Numbered from the stretch's first letter, positions 32,683 through 44,847 are shown. The stretch: 64,000 nt of DNA from Plasmopara viticola (GCA_001695595.3 MBPM02000078.1:186001-250000); one strand, 5' to 3'. The notes: a model not told the origin generated them from the letters alone. Numbers and translations: made by a program.

Positions 32683-33408
32683 ATGCGCGGCGCATACTAC
32701 GTGGTAACTGTGCTTCTCGTCACGGCCAGTAGCCGAATATTTGCAGAGTTTAACCAAACCGAGCCTATGCAAACAACCGACCATGAGGCTGTGGTACCCA
32801 GTGGTAAAGTCGATGATACATTGCCTCTTCGTAAAAGTCGTGATCCACAAGACGACTTAAGGCCCCATGAAGAGCGCACGCCATTGGCTTCGCGCAATTC
32901 CTTGGAAAGATTAAAGCGGCCTCTTATTGAGACAGCTGATTTGATAGAAATTGAGGTAAACAATGTATTTGCAAAAGCTGCAAAGCCAATTGAGGCTCAT
33001 GAAAGTCTGACACCTCAGTCGGAGGCCAGTACAAGTAAGTGCCAACGCATCGATCCAACACCTACAGCTGGACAAGCATTGCCTGCACTTGAGATTGGAA
33101 TTGAAGATGCGAAACAGGAAATTGCGCGGGAAAAGATGACCTTGGAGCTTACGCGTCAAGTGATGGATTTTATCGAGTACGCATTGGATCCAAAGAGTGT
33201 TGTAGGTACAGACACGGACAATCCCAAACACGTTATTTCCTGTTTCGCATCTTCAATTCCAATGACAAGTGCTATATATATCTTTTCTAGAACCTTATCG
33301 GTGCGCCAGACCAAGTTCGCAAAAAGCATTCAAAAAATATTTTTAGAGAGAGACCCGGTCTCTAGGCTCAGAGCTCAAATTGACGGAAGCCATGCGCAAA
33401 ACAAGTAA
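32683..33408 (+). CDS. E5 chimeric 241-codon ORF
   Basis: Open frame starting at the E5 ATG. Residues 1-136 are the E amino-terminal half, with an intact signal peptide, LPLR at 47-50 and EER at 63-65. Residues 137-241 come from inserted DNA, beginning EIGIEDAKQEIAREKMTLEL and ending HAQNK. The novel tail has no recognised domain; about the first 30 residues look helical. The promoter matches that of intact E4, so a secreted chimeric protein is possible. It could equally be an untranslated pseudogene fragment. Expression evidence is needed to choose. Confidence 0.5.
   Translation: MRGAYYVVTVLLVTASSRIFAEFNQTEPMQTTDHEAVVPSGKVDDTLPLRKSRDPQDDLRPHEERTPLASRNSLERLKRPLIETADLIEIEVNNVFAKAAKPIEAHESLTPQSEASTSKCQRIDPTPTAGQALPALEIGIEDAKQEIAREKMTLELTRQVMDFIEYALDPKSVVGTDTDNPKHVISCFASSIPMTSAIYIFSRTLSVRQTKFAKSIQKIFLERDPVSRLRAQIDGSHAQNK
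33085..33272. repeat. Foldback with 38-bp arms inside the E5 insertion
   Basis: The arm at 33085-33122 (GCACTT, then ATTGGAATTGAAGATGCGAA and ACAGGAAAT) is inverted at 33235-33272. The inner 29 bases are a perfect match. The loop is 112 bases. The left arm begins exactly at the point where E5 departs from E4, so the foldback is at the insertion boundary. It could be a MITE or an inverted duplication. Confidence 0.85.
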
Positions 33409-34434
33409 AACTACGGAACTAAGACTCGTACCGCAATGGTGTCGGCCGCCGGATCTGGTTTCGGTCGTACAATGCTGCTGAGTGGAAGATCTTAGCCAGT
33501 CAGTGGTAGACCCTTGTTCCTAGCTTAGACACCTCAAGTCATTGTCAAATGTTTGCAAAAAAGTGGCCCGGTTGATTTCTGTATGAGGTTCGAAAATAGC
33601 TCGGCGCTGATTTCCGTAAGACTAATATAGTGGCAGTGTTCCAAACTCAGAAGGTTACAGGTTGTCTGTGGCAAGCAATATGCCATCCGTGCTAGAAAAA
33701 AGAGTGTAGAGAGAAGTGCCCACACTGTCCACGTTTATCATAAATAACGCTGTAGAGGCTATAGAGTGGCACGACTTCCGACCCAGGCGCTTAAGCTATT
33801 TCACGAGAAGCTTTGACTTTCCTGGGGTCCAACTCAGTCTCAACCAGATTGCTCGGAAAGCGTTCCAGTTCATCATAGACAAGCATCCCGACGAGGTGAA
33901 AAAACATTCAGAAGAGCATTTTATGAACTTGCTTAAAGGAAACACTAAATTTGCGCACCCCGCGACGGTGCATGGTACAAGCGTTTTTAAAGATCGGATG
34001 TCTTCAATTGCGAAAGGTCTCCACGTGTTTAAATCCTTTCCCGAAGATGATAAGATCAATAAAGTTCACAACGCGTTTCGTAAATCCTTCAGCTTGCCGT
34101 TTCACCAATATCCACAAGAAACGGCTGTAATGATGAAGGTAATAGAACATACTGAATCAAGTCCTACCGACCGCTATAGTATCGCCGCATTCAAGACTTT
34201 GGCAAACAAGCGAAATTTGTTAGAGTTGAGGCACTTGTTGTACCCACATTTGCCAATATTGCTACGCAAACGTTAGCGGTAAATGGGAAGAATTTGCGGG
34301 ACGCCTATTTTGTAATGTTGGTCATCATGTACGAATTATTTTACGAATTTTGCCACAGCCGCAAGGATTTCTTCAAAGAATTGCCTCGTAAAGTTGACCG
34401 TAAAGATTGGATTTTTCAGCTTACAACTACATAG

Positions 34435-35160
34435 AGTGGCAGCAGCAAAGATCAGTCCTGCTACCCCATTCCTACGACTTTTATGATAAATATCGTTCCT
34501 CATCGATTGGATACTTAGTAATTGCGGTGTGACGTTTAATACAGATTCGTCAGTCGGTGTAGTCAACGAGATTGCCGATTACGACTTCCAACCATTGTGA
34601 GGTTTGAATGTAAATTGTCGGCATTGCATTTAAAAATTAATATACACTTCATTCATTTGTTATTGTTTTTTGTCGCGGTACGTACACTTCCTGCACGTAC
34701 AACATGAGATTTTTCGTGATGCACTTTTTACTGGAATGCTATATCTCTAAACCATACTTAAGACCATGGCATTGGGCAGTTGTTATAGTATCAACACGAT
34801 TTTGAAACGGATTGTAGCCATATTTGAATGCTCAAAGTACAAGTCTAGCATAGAAGTAATGCTCAAGTGCGTGTTCATGCATACGAAATATTACGATTCA
34901 GAGCGAAAACACTTCCAAAAGAACGACAACACGATAAGCCCTGTCGTATACGGTTATCATTTGCACGATATGAGCCTCCCCCAAACTCTTAACCTTACTA
35001 TACAACAGCAGCGCAACAATTATGGCTTGATGACAATGCCTTTATCCATAATAATCAATGATATCGCCGATGCTTGGGCTTGAGTCACTTGTCTGTCTGA
35101 CTAAGATCTCTAACTATTTTAGCGTCTGTGGCGGTTTTCGGTCGACTTATAGCTTGAGTT
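34435..35160. repeat. E5-X8 spacer, diverged
   Basis: Inverse counterpart of the X-E spacer: ATACGGTTATCATTTGCACGATATGAGCCTCCCC near 34950 corresponds to the inverse of GGAGGCCTACATTGTGAATATCG at 32230. There is one 105-codon plus-strand frame (34766-35083) without features. No gene supported. Confidence 0.4.
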
Positions 35161-35696
35161 TCTAAAGAAGCGCCGCGTGGACTATCTCACCTCATCAATT
35201 GGATGAACACTGGGGTCTTGCACGATTTCAGCAGTCCATTTTTCGGGCCATTCATCTCTTCTGAATGCCATCTTTAGTGCAAAGAATATCAATTTAGTGT
35301 TAGTCATCTTGACATAACATTATTATTTTTTACACGAGTCGACTTTCAATACCCCGTGAGCTATCAACTGGCTGTTATGTTGACCCTCAAAAGAGGCGGC
35401 ATTAATAATGGATCTGAAAGCGCAAGTCGGCAGTCCGGCTGCGTTAAACTTGCTAGCATTGGTTCCATAATAAATATCGGCACACGTTTTCCGAGTCATG
35501 TACGTCACCTCGTGTGCCACTAACGTGAGATTCTTTTCTTGCTTCGATAGAGCAGAAGTTACTAGACTTGTTTTGTTGTCAGAAATTAGATTAATTCGCC
35601 GTATGCTAAGATGGCTACAAGAAGCACCGATGCTGGCAACCAAAGATACCCTCGAAATCATTGGCGATCGACGATTGGTCGTGGTCAGGGTATGAG
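35160..35696 (-). pseudogene. X8, family X effector, 5' truncated
   Basis: The best-preserved X body. The minus frame at 35323-35661 reads LSKQEKNLTLVAHEVTYMT, RKTCADIYY, ASKFNAAGLPTCAFR and SFEGQHNSQLIAHGVLK without a stop. These blocks recur in X1, X4, X5, X6 and X7. The start and RxLR region are missing because the G2 LTR adjoins near 35697. It converges on E5. The function of this domain is unknown to me. Confidence 0.6.
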
Positions 35697-38600
35697 GAGT
35701 AAAGTTACCGTCGTCTGCAACAGGTTACTACGCCCTTCACATCGTCTCAATAATATATATATATACATTGGTATATCCATAGAGATAGTCGATCACATAT
35801 TTTCAGTGGCAGTAAAAAACTGAGAGCCAACAGTCAGGCTGTAGCCAGACTAAAGTTCCGTACAAGCTTTTCATTAACTATCACTTCTTAATTTGTATCA
35901 ATAAGCTGGCTGTTCTCCTTCGCCTACTTTGCCCCGCTCGCTGCTCAAGTTCTGGTTAAGAAGTGACGTTGAAGGAAGCTTACATTACGATTGTGTTGCA
36001 TGCTTGCACTTGTCCTGTCAAGTTCAAGCATTCAATGCAATTGTGCTCGTGGTCACATAGTGTGAAGCAACTCTACAGTGATTATTGGTACAAGCCACAT
36101 AGTGGGAAGTATTTGATAACAACGAAAAGTCCTTTCAGCACGAACTTAGCGTTCAGTATATGGGTAGTGTAGTTGCACACTAGTGTAAGCCTTTGAAGCT
36201 TCTTTTGTTTCTCCGTGCCTTAAAGCATTTTTCTTTTGGTGAGTCCCTATCTCGCTGCTGGAAATACAATGAGCAATATCTCGGTAATTATCCACTTGGC
36301 TTTGCTCGATCTACATTTATTGCTATTGGGCTGATTCGCTCGGCCTTCTTGTGTGGGAAAGGAATGACTCGTAAGACTACAAATTCGTTTTCAGACACCA
36401 CAGAGCTTCTCACGAGCCGTGGAAAGAAGCTCGACAAGCTTCGAATGGACTTGTAGTTGACAGCGGTGAAACAGCTGAAGCTTGCCCAGCTTGACCAAGA
36501 CAAACTGCCGGATTGTAAGGGATCACGCACCTGGAGCTTAGTGAACGACATCACTGATAGGCTAAACAATCGCATATAGCAAATCTAAGAATTTTTGAAG
36601 GCTCATTACACCACTTACTCCATTTGTGCAAAAAGCGAAGACTGCAAAACAAAATTAAATCATATTGTTTCTATTCTTGAGGATTTCGTAAGGTCTGGTA
36701 GGTTTTACAAATAGCGCTGAAAAGGCCACCAACTTTGGTTCAACGAAGAGGCCATGAAGTTAAGTGCCCACCTCTAAACCCGTCAACAGAGCAGAATAAA
36801 CGCTCTTGAAGACAACAAGACTTAACGACCACGAGCGCCGATCCCGCAAGATGCGGCAAGTACCAATGACTAAGCAAATAAAAAAGGACAAGACACACTT
36901 TTCATGCATCAAGTATTCATGTATCTCACTCGGCAACGACAGCATTATCAAGCAAAGATGCAAAATTGGATGCGAGCCTAAATGCAGTAGGCTAATGAGT
37001 GATGTGAGTTTCTCGTCGCATCATACGGGGATCAGAAGAAGAAGGATCCTCTTTCTGTGCAACGAATCAGTACTACGCTAATCAGCGTCACCTGATGCAA
37101 CAGAGTCGTCAACCTTTGTAATACTTATCTCGATCAATTTGGGCAAGCCCATGCTAAAATGTTAAGCTAGTTTTATAGGCAAATGTGAGCGCATGAACGC
37201 GTACAAGACATGGGAACTGCTGGAAACCTACCTGCGTACACGCTTCAGGCCTTAAAATTTCGAGTATGTTCTTCGAGAGCGGATGTATCTCCTTTGACCA
37301 AGGGAAACTATCAAAACTATCGAAGTTTGTGACTATGATTTGCATAATTGATGCTGAGTACTTTCGTAGCTTGACATTATACGTGCCATTCCATTCAGCC
37401 TGATTGTTCGGCCAGTGCTCGAACGTCTTGGCGTCTACAGGAAGCGTACTCGCAATCGTCGTCTACTTCATGGACACGGACTTGCCACTATTGTCAAAGC
37501 CGTTTTGCGAGGCAATCAGGCCATTGCTATCTATTTACGTTTCTAAGTTCCAGAATTCGACGTTTAAACTAGAGTTGAAGACCTAGGAAAAAGAAAAACA
37601 GGTTTGCTCCAGAATGATAATTGGAAAAAATATCAAAATTGGAAGTCCGCGATTTCCTGATTAGGCTATTAAATTTGCGTTTAACTTTGAGCTTGCCCAT
37701 TTGGTGTCATTACAGAATCGGGCCAAACAAGTCACGACCTCAGAAACCCAAATCTTCGGAAAAAAGAAAGTACAAGAGCGATAACTATACTAAATCCGCA
37801 ACATGCTACAGTTGTGGCGTCGTCGGACGCACATCCCCGCAATGAACGCTTCCAAACATAAGGATGCAAATTGCTACATCAATTGCACTATATGCTATCC
37901 TGGAAATAGAAGCTCGAGCATTAAAAGACGTTATCAAAAGAGATCCGCAACGTCTGTATCGACAATAGATGTAGCCTTAACGGTGTATCCGGGAATTTGG
38001 TTAAGCAACTTGAGATTAATGACGAAGGGTGAGATTATGCTTGTCGGCCTCGGAAACGACCAGGTCATTTATTACCGTCGGCAAACCGTGCAAATAAATT
38101 TGTAGATGCATGACTTTCTTTTTTTATTCGAAGCGCCTCAAATTTAGAAAAGCTGTTATCGGCATAGTGTGGCTTCATGAGCAAAAGCCAAATGTCATGG
38201 ACAACAAGTCGCGTGACACCTCGCATCAACAGAAAACACCACACGACAATCCAACAAAAATCGCAGAATAAATGTCCGATCCGATTGGCTACTAGACAAC
38301 ACAAGGCTAGCATTGATTGGAGCTGCGCGACCTTTAATTACTATCGGCAACGAATGGCGCAGTTAGTTTCTTCTCACCAGTTTTCAAGATTGTCGCATTG
38401 CGACAAAGACATTGAAGCTGTCTTTTTCATCAAATCGCATGATACGAGAAAGCTAAGCGCTTCAAATATGTCCAACGCCATACTGATTCTACATTACCTC
38501 AACGTATGAGAATCGTCATAAGACACTGCGGCGTTTGAAACGCTACGCAAGGATGCGCACACGCTATATTGCGCCGATCTGTAAAGCGAGACAGAGAAAA

Positions 38601-39815
38601 ATTGAGCACGACGTTTTGCTTAAGCCTGACACCAAGCCGATACCCGTGAACACAATGGCGCCTATAGCTAAATACCGCAAGACTAACCAAGAGTGGACCA
38701 AAAGAGTGGTCTAAGCAGTCATTATGCGACTAAGATCGTCTGTCTCTCCGCCACTAACATCTTGTGCCGAGACGCCTGTAGGTTGGTGCATTGTGCTAGC
38801 GAGCCTTACCGGCAATACCAATGGCACATAAAGATTTCACCTTTGGCACCATGTCCAAAATCCATTGCATTCGTGCATGAACGTTACTGTCCGATTAAAT
38901 TGCATAAATTGCGATATTCCATTCAACGCTATTTCGACACCGAATGATCTATGAGTCCCATGAGACTAAGCGAAGTCCCACGTGCGTTTCAGCGGCTTTT
39001 GTAGAAAATCGCTTTGACGACATCCACGTGTCTACGCAAATTGATTGAAGATGCCGCAAACCACGCTACGGCTATATTCGTGTACTCAATCGGTGTGGAG
39101 ATAGCAACTTTACATCAAGTTGTTAAAGTGCCAGTTCTGCGTGGATAAGCTCCCATGCCTAAGAGACTTTGTCAAACAAATAGGCGTCCAAATGGATCCC
39201 TACAAAATTGAAATCATCGCAAAATGGCCTGTGCCCGAGGCAAAGAAGCAAATGGAGGGATTTCTAAAGCTACACTCTATGTCTCAAGGTTCTGCAAGAA
39301 TTTGCGCAATTTTCATGACCCAGTATTAAAACAACGTCTTTGAAAAACGATCGATATCTCGGAGTGGACGCCCCGAAGTGTAAGATCGGGAGAGTCGGGC
39401 ATGCTAGAGTATATTATTGCTTTTAGTGTTCGAAAGCTTACGCCAGCAGAGCTGAACTTGCGCGTTTGTGAGCAATCGATACTTGCGATCATGTATACGT
39501 CTAAAGTATGACGTGTGAACCTTCCCGATTGACAGTAAGCCAGACATAAAGGCAATAAAGCGCAGAGCGCCCCGGTGCTTCAGTAAGCTTGCTGAACTTT
39601 AGCTTTTCTGCAAGTGAAGTCTGGAGAAGCTTACATCGTGGCTGATGCATTGCTTCCAGAAGCTTTCGACAGCTAACGTGGGCAGCCAAAAATTGCGAGG
39701 ACGTGGCGACAGTCAGAACGAACAGTTTAATAGTTGCTGAAACCTTCAAGACCATGTATTTCTGATTTAGCGTTCTACAGGTCATCATCAAGAAGGAGAT
39801 GACGAGTCATAGTTT

Positions 39816-40079
39816 TTGTTGCAAAATGGTACTTTGCATTACCAAACAGGCAATGATGACACTCTTAGATTTTTTTTCCGACGGCGAAGATTTGAAAAAT
39901 GCGCCATCTGTGGAAATTACAATTCTATATCGGCAGATCACCCAGGAGTTTACAAGATATACCTGGTCGTGCGTCAAAAGTACTACTGGCCGAAAATGAC
40001 CGAGTACATCCAGCGCTATGACAACACTTGCGTTATATGTCAGCGCAATCCAAATCACCAGTCTAACTTCAGTCTTTGA
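39816..40079 (+). pseudogene. G2 integrase zinc-binding domain
   Basis: An 87-codon open frame with HPGVYKIYLVVRQKYYWPKM and NTCVICQRNPN matches the H-H-C-C domain of Gypsy integrases (final C-x2-C at CVIC). The catalytic core after it (40090-40430) is recognisable but out of frame. Confidence 0.7.
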
Positions 40080-40626
40080 ATGTTGCATAAGGAGTTAAGA
40101 TCAAGATTTCATATACTCCATCGTGTCTATGCCAAATATTAAAAAAGGTTTCATATGTTGTCATGGAGATTTTTAGCAAAAAGGGCTCTGTTCATTGTAA
40201 CAAAAACAATTGACGATACTGCAGATTTTGTAAAGGTTTTCGTGTAGAAGCACATAAAGGGACATGGCTTGCCAAATAATATTTATTCGACAGAGACACC
40301 AAGTCCACAGCTAAGTTATGGCTGCTGTGGGAATGCAGCACGATTTAGCTTCGGCCTTTAGGCCAAAAATGGGCGGACAATCGTGAAGAGCAAACCGTTT
40401 GAATAGCGATTACCTTTGTGGTGTTGTCAACCCAGCTCAGATTGGGATGACTCTCTGTATTAGGGCGAGATAATTTACAGTCGGTGTATACACTCTGCGA
40501 TCGGAATGTCACCGTTTGCAGCAAATTTAGGGTACCTCCTTATATACCGAATGCCGTCCTATCAGATCAAGAACTTTAAATGTCAAAAATATCAACAATA
40601 CTTTTCTCAAGGTCGCACACGACCGG

Positions 40627-40872
40627 ATGAGCGAAGCACAAGATCACATAAACTTCCATTTAAGCGACAGGAATAGACTTGTTCAAGACTTCGAGGCTAG
40701 CGATATGATGCTTTTCGACGGCAAGAAACTAAATATCCGTCACAAAGGTTTTGCTCGTATTAAGAAGCTCGAGCGCTTCCGTTTCTGCGAAACATCATCT
40801 ACGAGTACCTGGGCTTCAGGGCTACACTTTTCATCTTCGTTACCGAAATCTACGTCGGTGAGTTCCATCTGA
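40627..40872 (+). pseudogene. G2 integrase carboxy-terminal fragment
   Basis: 81-codon frame with NRLVQDFEASDMMLFDGKKL and IRHKGFARIKKLERF, equivalent to VQDFQVGDIVLLDDKTLN and SEKLAPRY of G1. Truncated by a frameshift afterwards. Confidence 0.6.
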
Positions 40873-41099
40873 AGATGCCGCTGCTTCTTAGATGCAGCGA
40901 CGATGGGCGGTAGCATTCAATTAATGGACAGGGTAAAATTTCTTCGGACTCTTAAATCTCTGACAACAACAAAAAGCAAAAAGCCGAAACGAATGTTAGT
41001 GTGCTATACAGTTTACACTGTGTATGCGTACACACTATTTATGGCCGACGGTGTAGTTGAGTGGCAGTTTACATTTCTAAAGAAGCACCAAGTAAATCA

Positions 41100-41555
41100 C
41101 TGTTCCTCAGCATATAAGCGCATGCGGGGAAGGGCTTGCTCAGTTCAATCGTCCAATCAAAGACCAATGGCATGAACAACAATGCTTCAAGAGCTCATCA
41201 AGAAGAATCGAAAATAATTTGACGGCGAACCTTTTCCTAAGCCAGGTCAGCCAAGCGACGACATTTACGCCGACGAGCAGTGATTGGTGCTGTGTTATTC
41301 CTTGCAGTAATATCTTTGGCGTGTCGGTAGCAACCAACGTAAACTCTACATTGTTTCGAATATTCACTTTTGGTGGCATATACATTATTTCTTCCAGGCC
41401 AAATAAAGTGTGTATTTCGATTTAGTGTGAAACCCTAATGTCGATGTATATCTTAGATTGAGCATCTTCAAAAATAGTTTTATACACATCTCTTACGGGA
41501 GGCGCATAGTCAGACGGGTCCGGTAGATTGAGTATTAATGTTCAGCCGATATTGA
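41100..41555. other. Unassigned DNA with a minus-strand frame
   Basis: The minus strand from about 41540 to 41140 is open apart from one stop near 41424, and includes LPDPSDYAPPVRDVYKTIF and IMYMPPKVNIRNNVEF. I do not recognise it. It could be the end of another mobile element or the diverged 3' half of E8. Confidence 0.3.
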
Positions 41556-41559
41556 AACA

Positions 41560-41885
41560 TCGCTTGGTAGTTGTTCTGGCTTTGGCAGAGCACTTCTTTC
41601 CTGTCCAATTAGTTTGTAAGGCGTTGGATCGATGCGTTGAAGCTTGCTAATTTCGTCATCCAACATAGGCATGAATTATGTATGGCCTCCAATTTCCTTC
41701 GCAGCCTTCGCAATCACATCTTCTACATCCTTTGTTACCACATTACTAACTTTTAAACAGCCGGTTTTAGTTCCTCCAAGGTAGCTCGTGAAGCCAAAGG
41801 CTTTTGCTGTTGAGCATTAATCAAGCGCGACGCGTAGGTGACGATTGTAGCAAGCTAAATTTTGATGTCGCACACATTTACGCAG
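41560..41885 (-). pseudogene. E8, E-family fragment
   Basis: The minus strand reads LASRATLEELKPAV, EDVIAKAAKEIGG, MPMLDDEISKLQRIDPTP and ALPKPEQ, corresponding to E6 residues 66-140 (EDVIAKAANAIEN, MPMLEA-SSKRQRIDPTP). Stops lie between. The NLS-like motif has lost its first basic residues (KLQRIDPTP). Signal peptide and carboxy-terminal parts are not recognisable. It diverges from X4 across about 60 bases. Confidence 0.65.
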
Positions 41886-41941
41886 AGCCTTTATACTCTT
41901 AGTACTAGAGCACCCAAGAAAAATGATTTTGAGCTTTTAGC

Positions 41942-42668
41942 ATGACGCACACTGAGAAGGTAAAGTCGCGTCCAGTGGCCGAATAGTTACCTCAGCAGCC
42001 ATCTTACGCTGACTCTGTGGCGTCTTATAGTACAATTGCTAAAATGGTGCCTACGGCTAAGACGGTGCCTATGAGAGTTCTTTGAGGTAGTCGTGACCCA
42101 AAAAATGACTTACGCTCTTTGATGAGCGATTCAGAGCACATACGTAGAAGTCAAAGCACGCTCTTTAAAGGTTAACCAAAATATATAGGACAAAAATCAA
42201 ACGCTTAGGATGAAGCACATTCTCTGGTTATTAGAGACAGCTTTGAAGTGTCATTAAAGAGATTATTTCAGCCCAAGGCCGACAAGGACAAGATTTGGGT
42301 TGACGAACATTGTCAATGCCAGAAGAGACCCTGCTCAAGAAATCAGAGACTTTGTGGCTCAATCGCAGCCCATATTTTTCTCAATCACCCAATCGAAAAA
42401 TTTGTGCGAGGCTGACAGGCGGCAAGGCTTCATTAAGTCACACCAACTCCATGTACCGCACACCCTTATCACGACCGATCATTGATCGCCATGATTTTAT
42501 ACGCATCTTCAAGTGCCAGTTTGGGTGCTTTTTCTTGTCATCGGATCGAAATGTGCATCGATCTGTCGCCTAACAATCTGAGAAGACAAGCCTCCTCAAC
42601 TCTGCCAGAGCAGAACAAAATGGCACACGAGTTGACTTATTTGCGTGGGAGACGTGTACCGACAATAG
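41942..42668 (+). pseudogene. X4, RxLR effector pseudogene with stop in RxLR
   Basis: ATG at 41942 opens a frame which, 44 codons on, reads RVL, a TGA stop, then GSRDPKNDLRSLMSDSE. R-V-L-stop-G-S-R-D lines up with the RFLRGSRD form of downy mildew RxLR motifs, so the fourth position has become a stop. An earlier TAG is at codon 15. The body continues in other frames to the LPEQNKMAHELTY region near 42600-42640. Gypsy G3 begins at about 42669 and removes the rest. It shares an upstream region with E8. Confidence 0.6.
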
Positions 42669-44574
42669 CCTTTACTACAAGGACTCAGCCGGCAGGATCT
42701 TGGTGCACGACATCGGTGAGAGCCTAAAGCGCCGAGATCAGCAAATACAAGAGCTTTTGGAAGATTCAGAACGCTTTATCCAGTTTACAAGAAATTGAGA
42801 GTAAAACAAAGCTTTATCGGTATCAAAAATGTTTTGAGATTATAATTATACCTACTAGAGTTTACAGCGAGCTTTAAGAGGTCGGTCAAGTACGGCTGAG
42901 CGCACCTCTTGAGGCCAAAGACCTCGCCAACGGAGCAGAATTAGCGCGCTCAACAATTATTTAGTCTCACAGACTACGTCGCGCTCGCGTTCACCAGCAT
43001 CGGATTTGCAAGAAGTGGTAAGTACCGGTAGCCAAGCAGATTTAACCGCTCAGGCTTGTACAGCTCCTTCTACAGCAATAGCAGAAACTCACTGTTCATG
43101 CAGCAGCTGCTGCGATAATTTACTTCGCATCAACAGCAGAATAAATCCCGGATCCAAGCTCAAATGCAATAGACTGGCGACCGCTTTCAATTTCTCGCCG
43201 CATCAAGAGACGAGGAGATTGTGGAGGATGCTCACGTTAAGATAAAAAAGGTTTAAGACAGATCTTCCATTATCGGTCTTCGCAACAGTACTACGCCAAT
43301 AGGTGCCACATGATGACAACAGAGTCATCAGTCTTTGTGACGCTTATTTCAAGTAATATAGACAAATCCGCTACAATTTGGTACCGTGGTTTTACACCCG
43401 ACTACGAGTGCATGATTGTGCACGAGACATGGGCTTAGCCCACACGCTTCCGGCTTAAAAATCTCGAGTCTGATCTTTTAGAGCGGATGTTTCACATGAA
43501 ACGGAAAAACATCCACAAGTAGGTCAGTCTTATGGGTCCAAGACTTGATGTCCAAACTGTCGTGGGTTCGAGATCCACGGTAGGCTACTACCAATGCCTT
43601 TTGAACTTTTAGGTATGAGCTACATTTCTCAATGAACCCGACTCAAATGAATTAAGAGGTGAAATGGGGTCAAAGAAGATCGGGAACGATCCTAGTTCCA
43701 CCAGTTCCTGAGAAAAAGAGTGTTATCATCGACACATTGTGGCGTCGTGAGCAAGTTTCAGATTATTATCTGGACTACAGGACACATAAGTCATTGCATC
43801 GACACGGAGCACCATGCGGCAATGCTGTAATCCCGCAGAATCAATGCCCGGCCAGATGAGGTACTGGGCATCGCATCTCACGCATTTATTGAAGCCGCGA
43901 GATTTTTGATTATTATCGGCAATAAGGCAACCATGTTTGTCATGAAATGATGTGGCTAAATTTTTTATACCTTGAAAATGTTGCGTCAAAACAAAGTCAA
44001 TAAAGCTATTTTTGTGGGCTCCAAGATGTCTAGGGTCTTAAAGATCAAAATGAATGCGCTGAAGGACAATTTGGTCCTTAAAACGCGACGCAAGTATGCG
44101 GACACGGCACAGCGCTTTCTAGCGAGACAAGTTCATTACTTGAAGAAAATAAAAACTCTAATTTTTGTTTAAGCCTGGTATCGAGCCGATCTCCGTCCGA
44201 AGATGGCGTCAAAGTCTTGATCATCTCTTAACAATCTAAGAATAGACCAGAATGGTCGAAACAGGCATTATTCGACTGTCTTTCCGACAACAAAGTTTGT
44301 CTGTATTGTTCAAGACTATCATTTGCCAAATCAAGCATATTTTTTGCCGGCGATAGCGATGCCGCGTAAAGAAGACACATTAGACGATATCTCTTAAAGT
44401 CTTCACATTTCGTGGATGAACTAATTACGGGATCACTGTCAGGTCAAGTTGCTTGAATTGAACACTCCATTTACCGCTTTTTATCACGAAAAGTCTATTT
44501 AAGCCCCGTGTCCCTCCCATAGGACTTAGCGAACGCCCAGGCACATTTATCGGGCTTTTGCAGATAGTCGAGAC

Positions 44575-44847
44575 TTGAGAGATGTGATGGGAATCTCTTT
44601 TGACGACATTTACGTGTTCACACAAAGTGAAGATGTCGCAAACCACGTTATGGCTTCGGACTGTGCATTTAAATGTTGTAAAAAGCACCACCTTAATCTC
44701 AAGTTGCCAAATTTCCAACTTTTCTTGAATGATGTTCCATGCCGAGGAGACTTTTTCTGTGAAAAAGACATCAGAATGGTTCCTGAAACATTTTATATCA
44801 TCGCAACTTTGCCTATGCCTAAGACAAACCAAAAAATGGATTCCTAG
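44575..44847 (+). pseudogene. G3 reverse transcriptase palm-thumb fragment
   Basis: 90-codon open frame containing ISFDDIYVFTQSEDVANHVM and LNLKLPNFQLFLNDVPCRGD, the palm catalytic box and following thumb segment. The preceding fingers region (44200-44570) is shifted and has stops. Confidence 0.7.

Larger units (their letters stand above)
32683..34434 (+). pseudogene. E5, E-family effector broken by a 550-bp insertion
   Basis: E4-like gene on the plus strand. Codons 1-136 follow E4 closely (signal peptide, LPLRKSRD at 47-54, EER at 63-65, KCQRIDPTP where E4 has KRQRIDPTP). After codon 136 an insertion of about 550 bp (33091-33645) separates it from the rest. E homology resumes near 33650 (MPSVLEKRV, then a stop), continues through HDFRPRR, VHGTSVFKDR and LPFHQYPQET, then a frame change near 34265 precedes [11 protein letters not shown] and the final stop at about 34434. 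It converges on X8. Confidence 0.85.
35697..41100 (+). mobile_element. G2, degenerate Ty3/Gypsy retrotransposon
   Basis: Same family as G1. A short 5' LTR remnant (GTTACCGTCGTCTGCAACAGG) adjoins X8. Leader from 35810; gag-like debris at 36760-37340. A knuckle near 37800 reads CYSCGVVGRTSPQ then a stop: the histidine is arginine and the last cysteine is lost. A protease scrap lies near 37950. RT and RNase H fragments at 38640-39660 include FDDIHVSTQ near 39012. The integrase zinc-binding part (39870-40075, HPGVYKIYLVVRQKYYWPKM and TCVICQRN) and carboxy-terminal part (40630-40790, LVQDFEASDMMLFDGKKLN) follow. There are many stops throughout. No clear 3' LTR was found. Confidence 0.75.
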
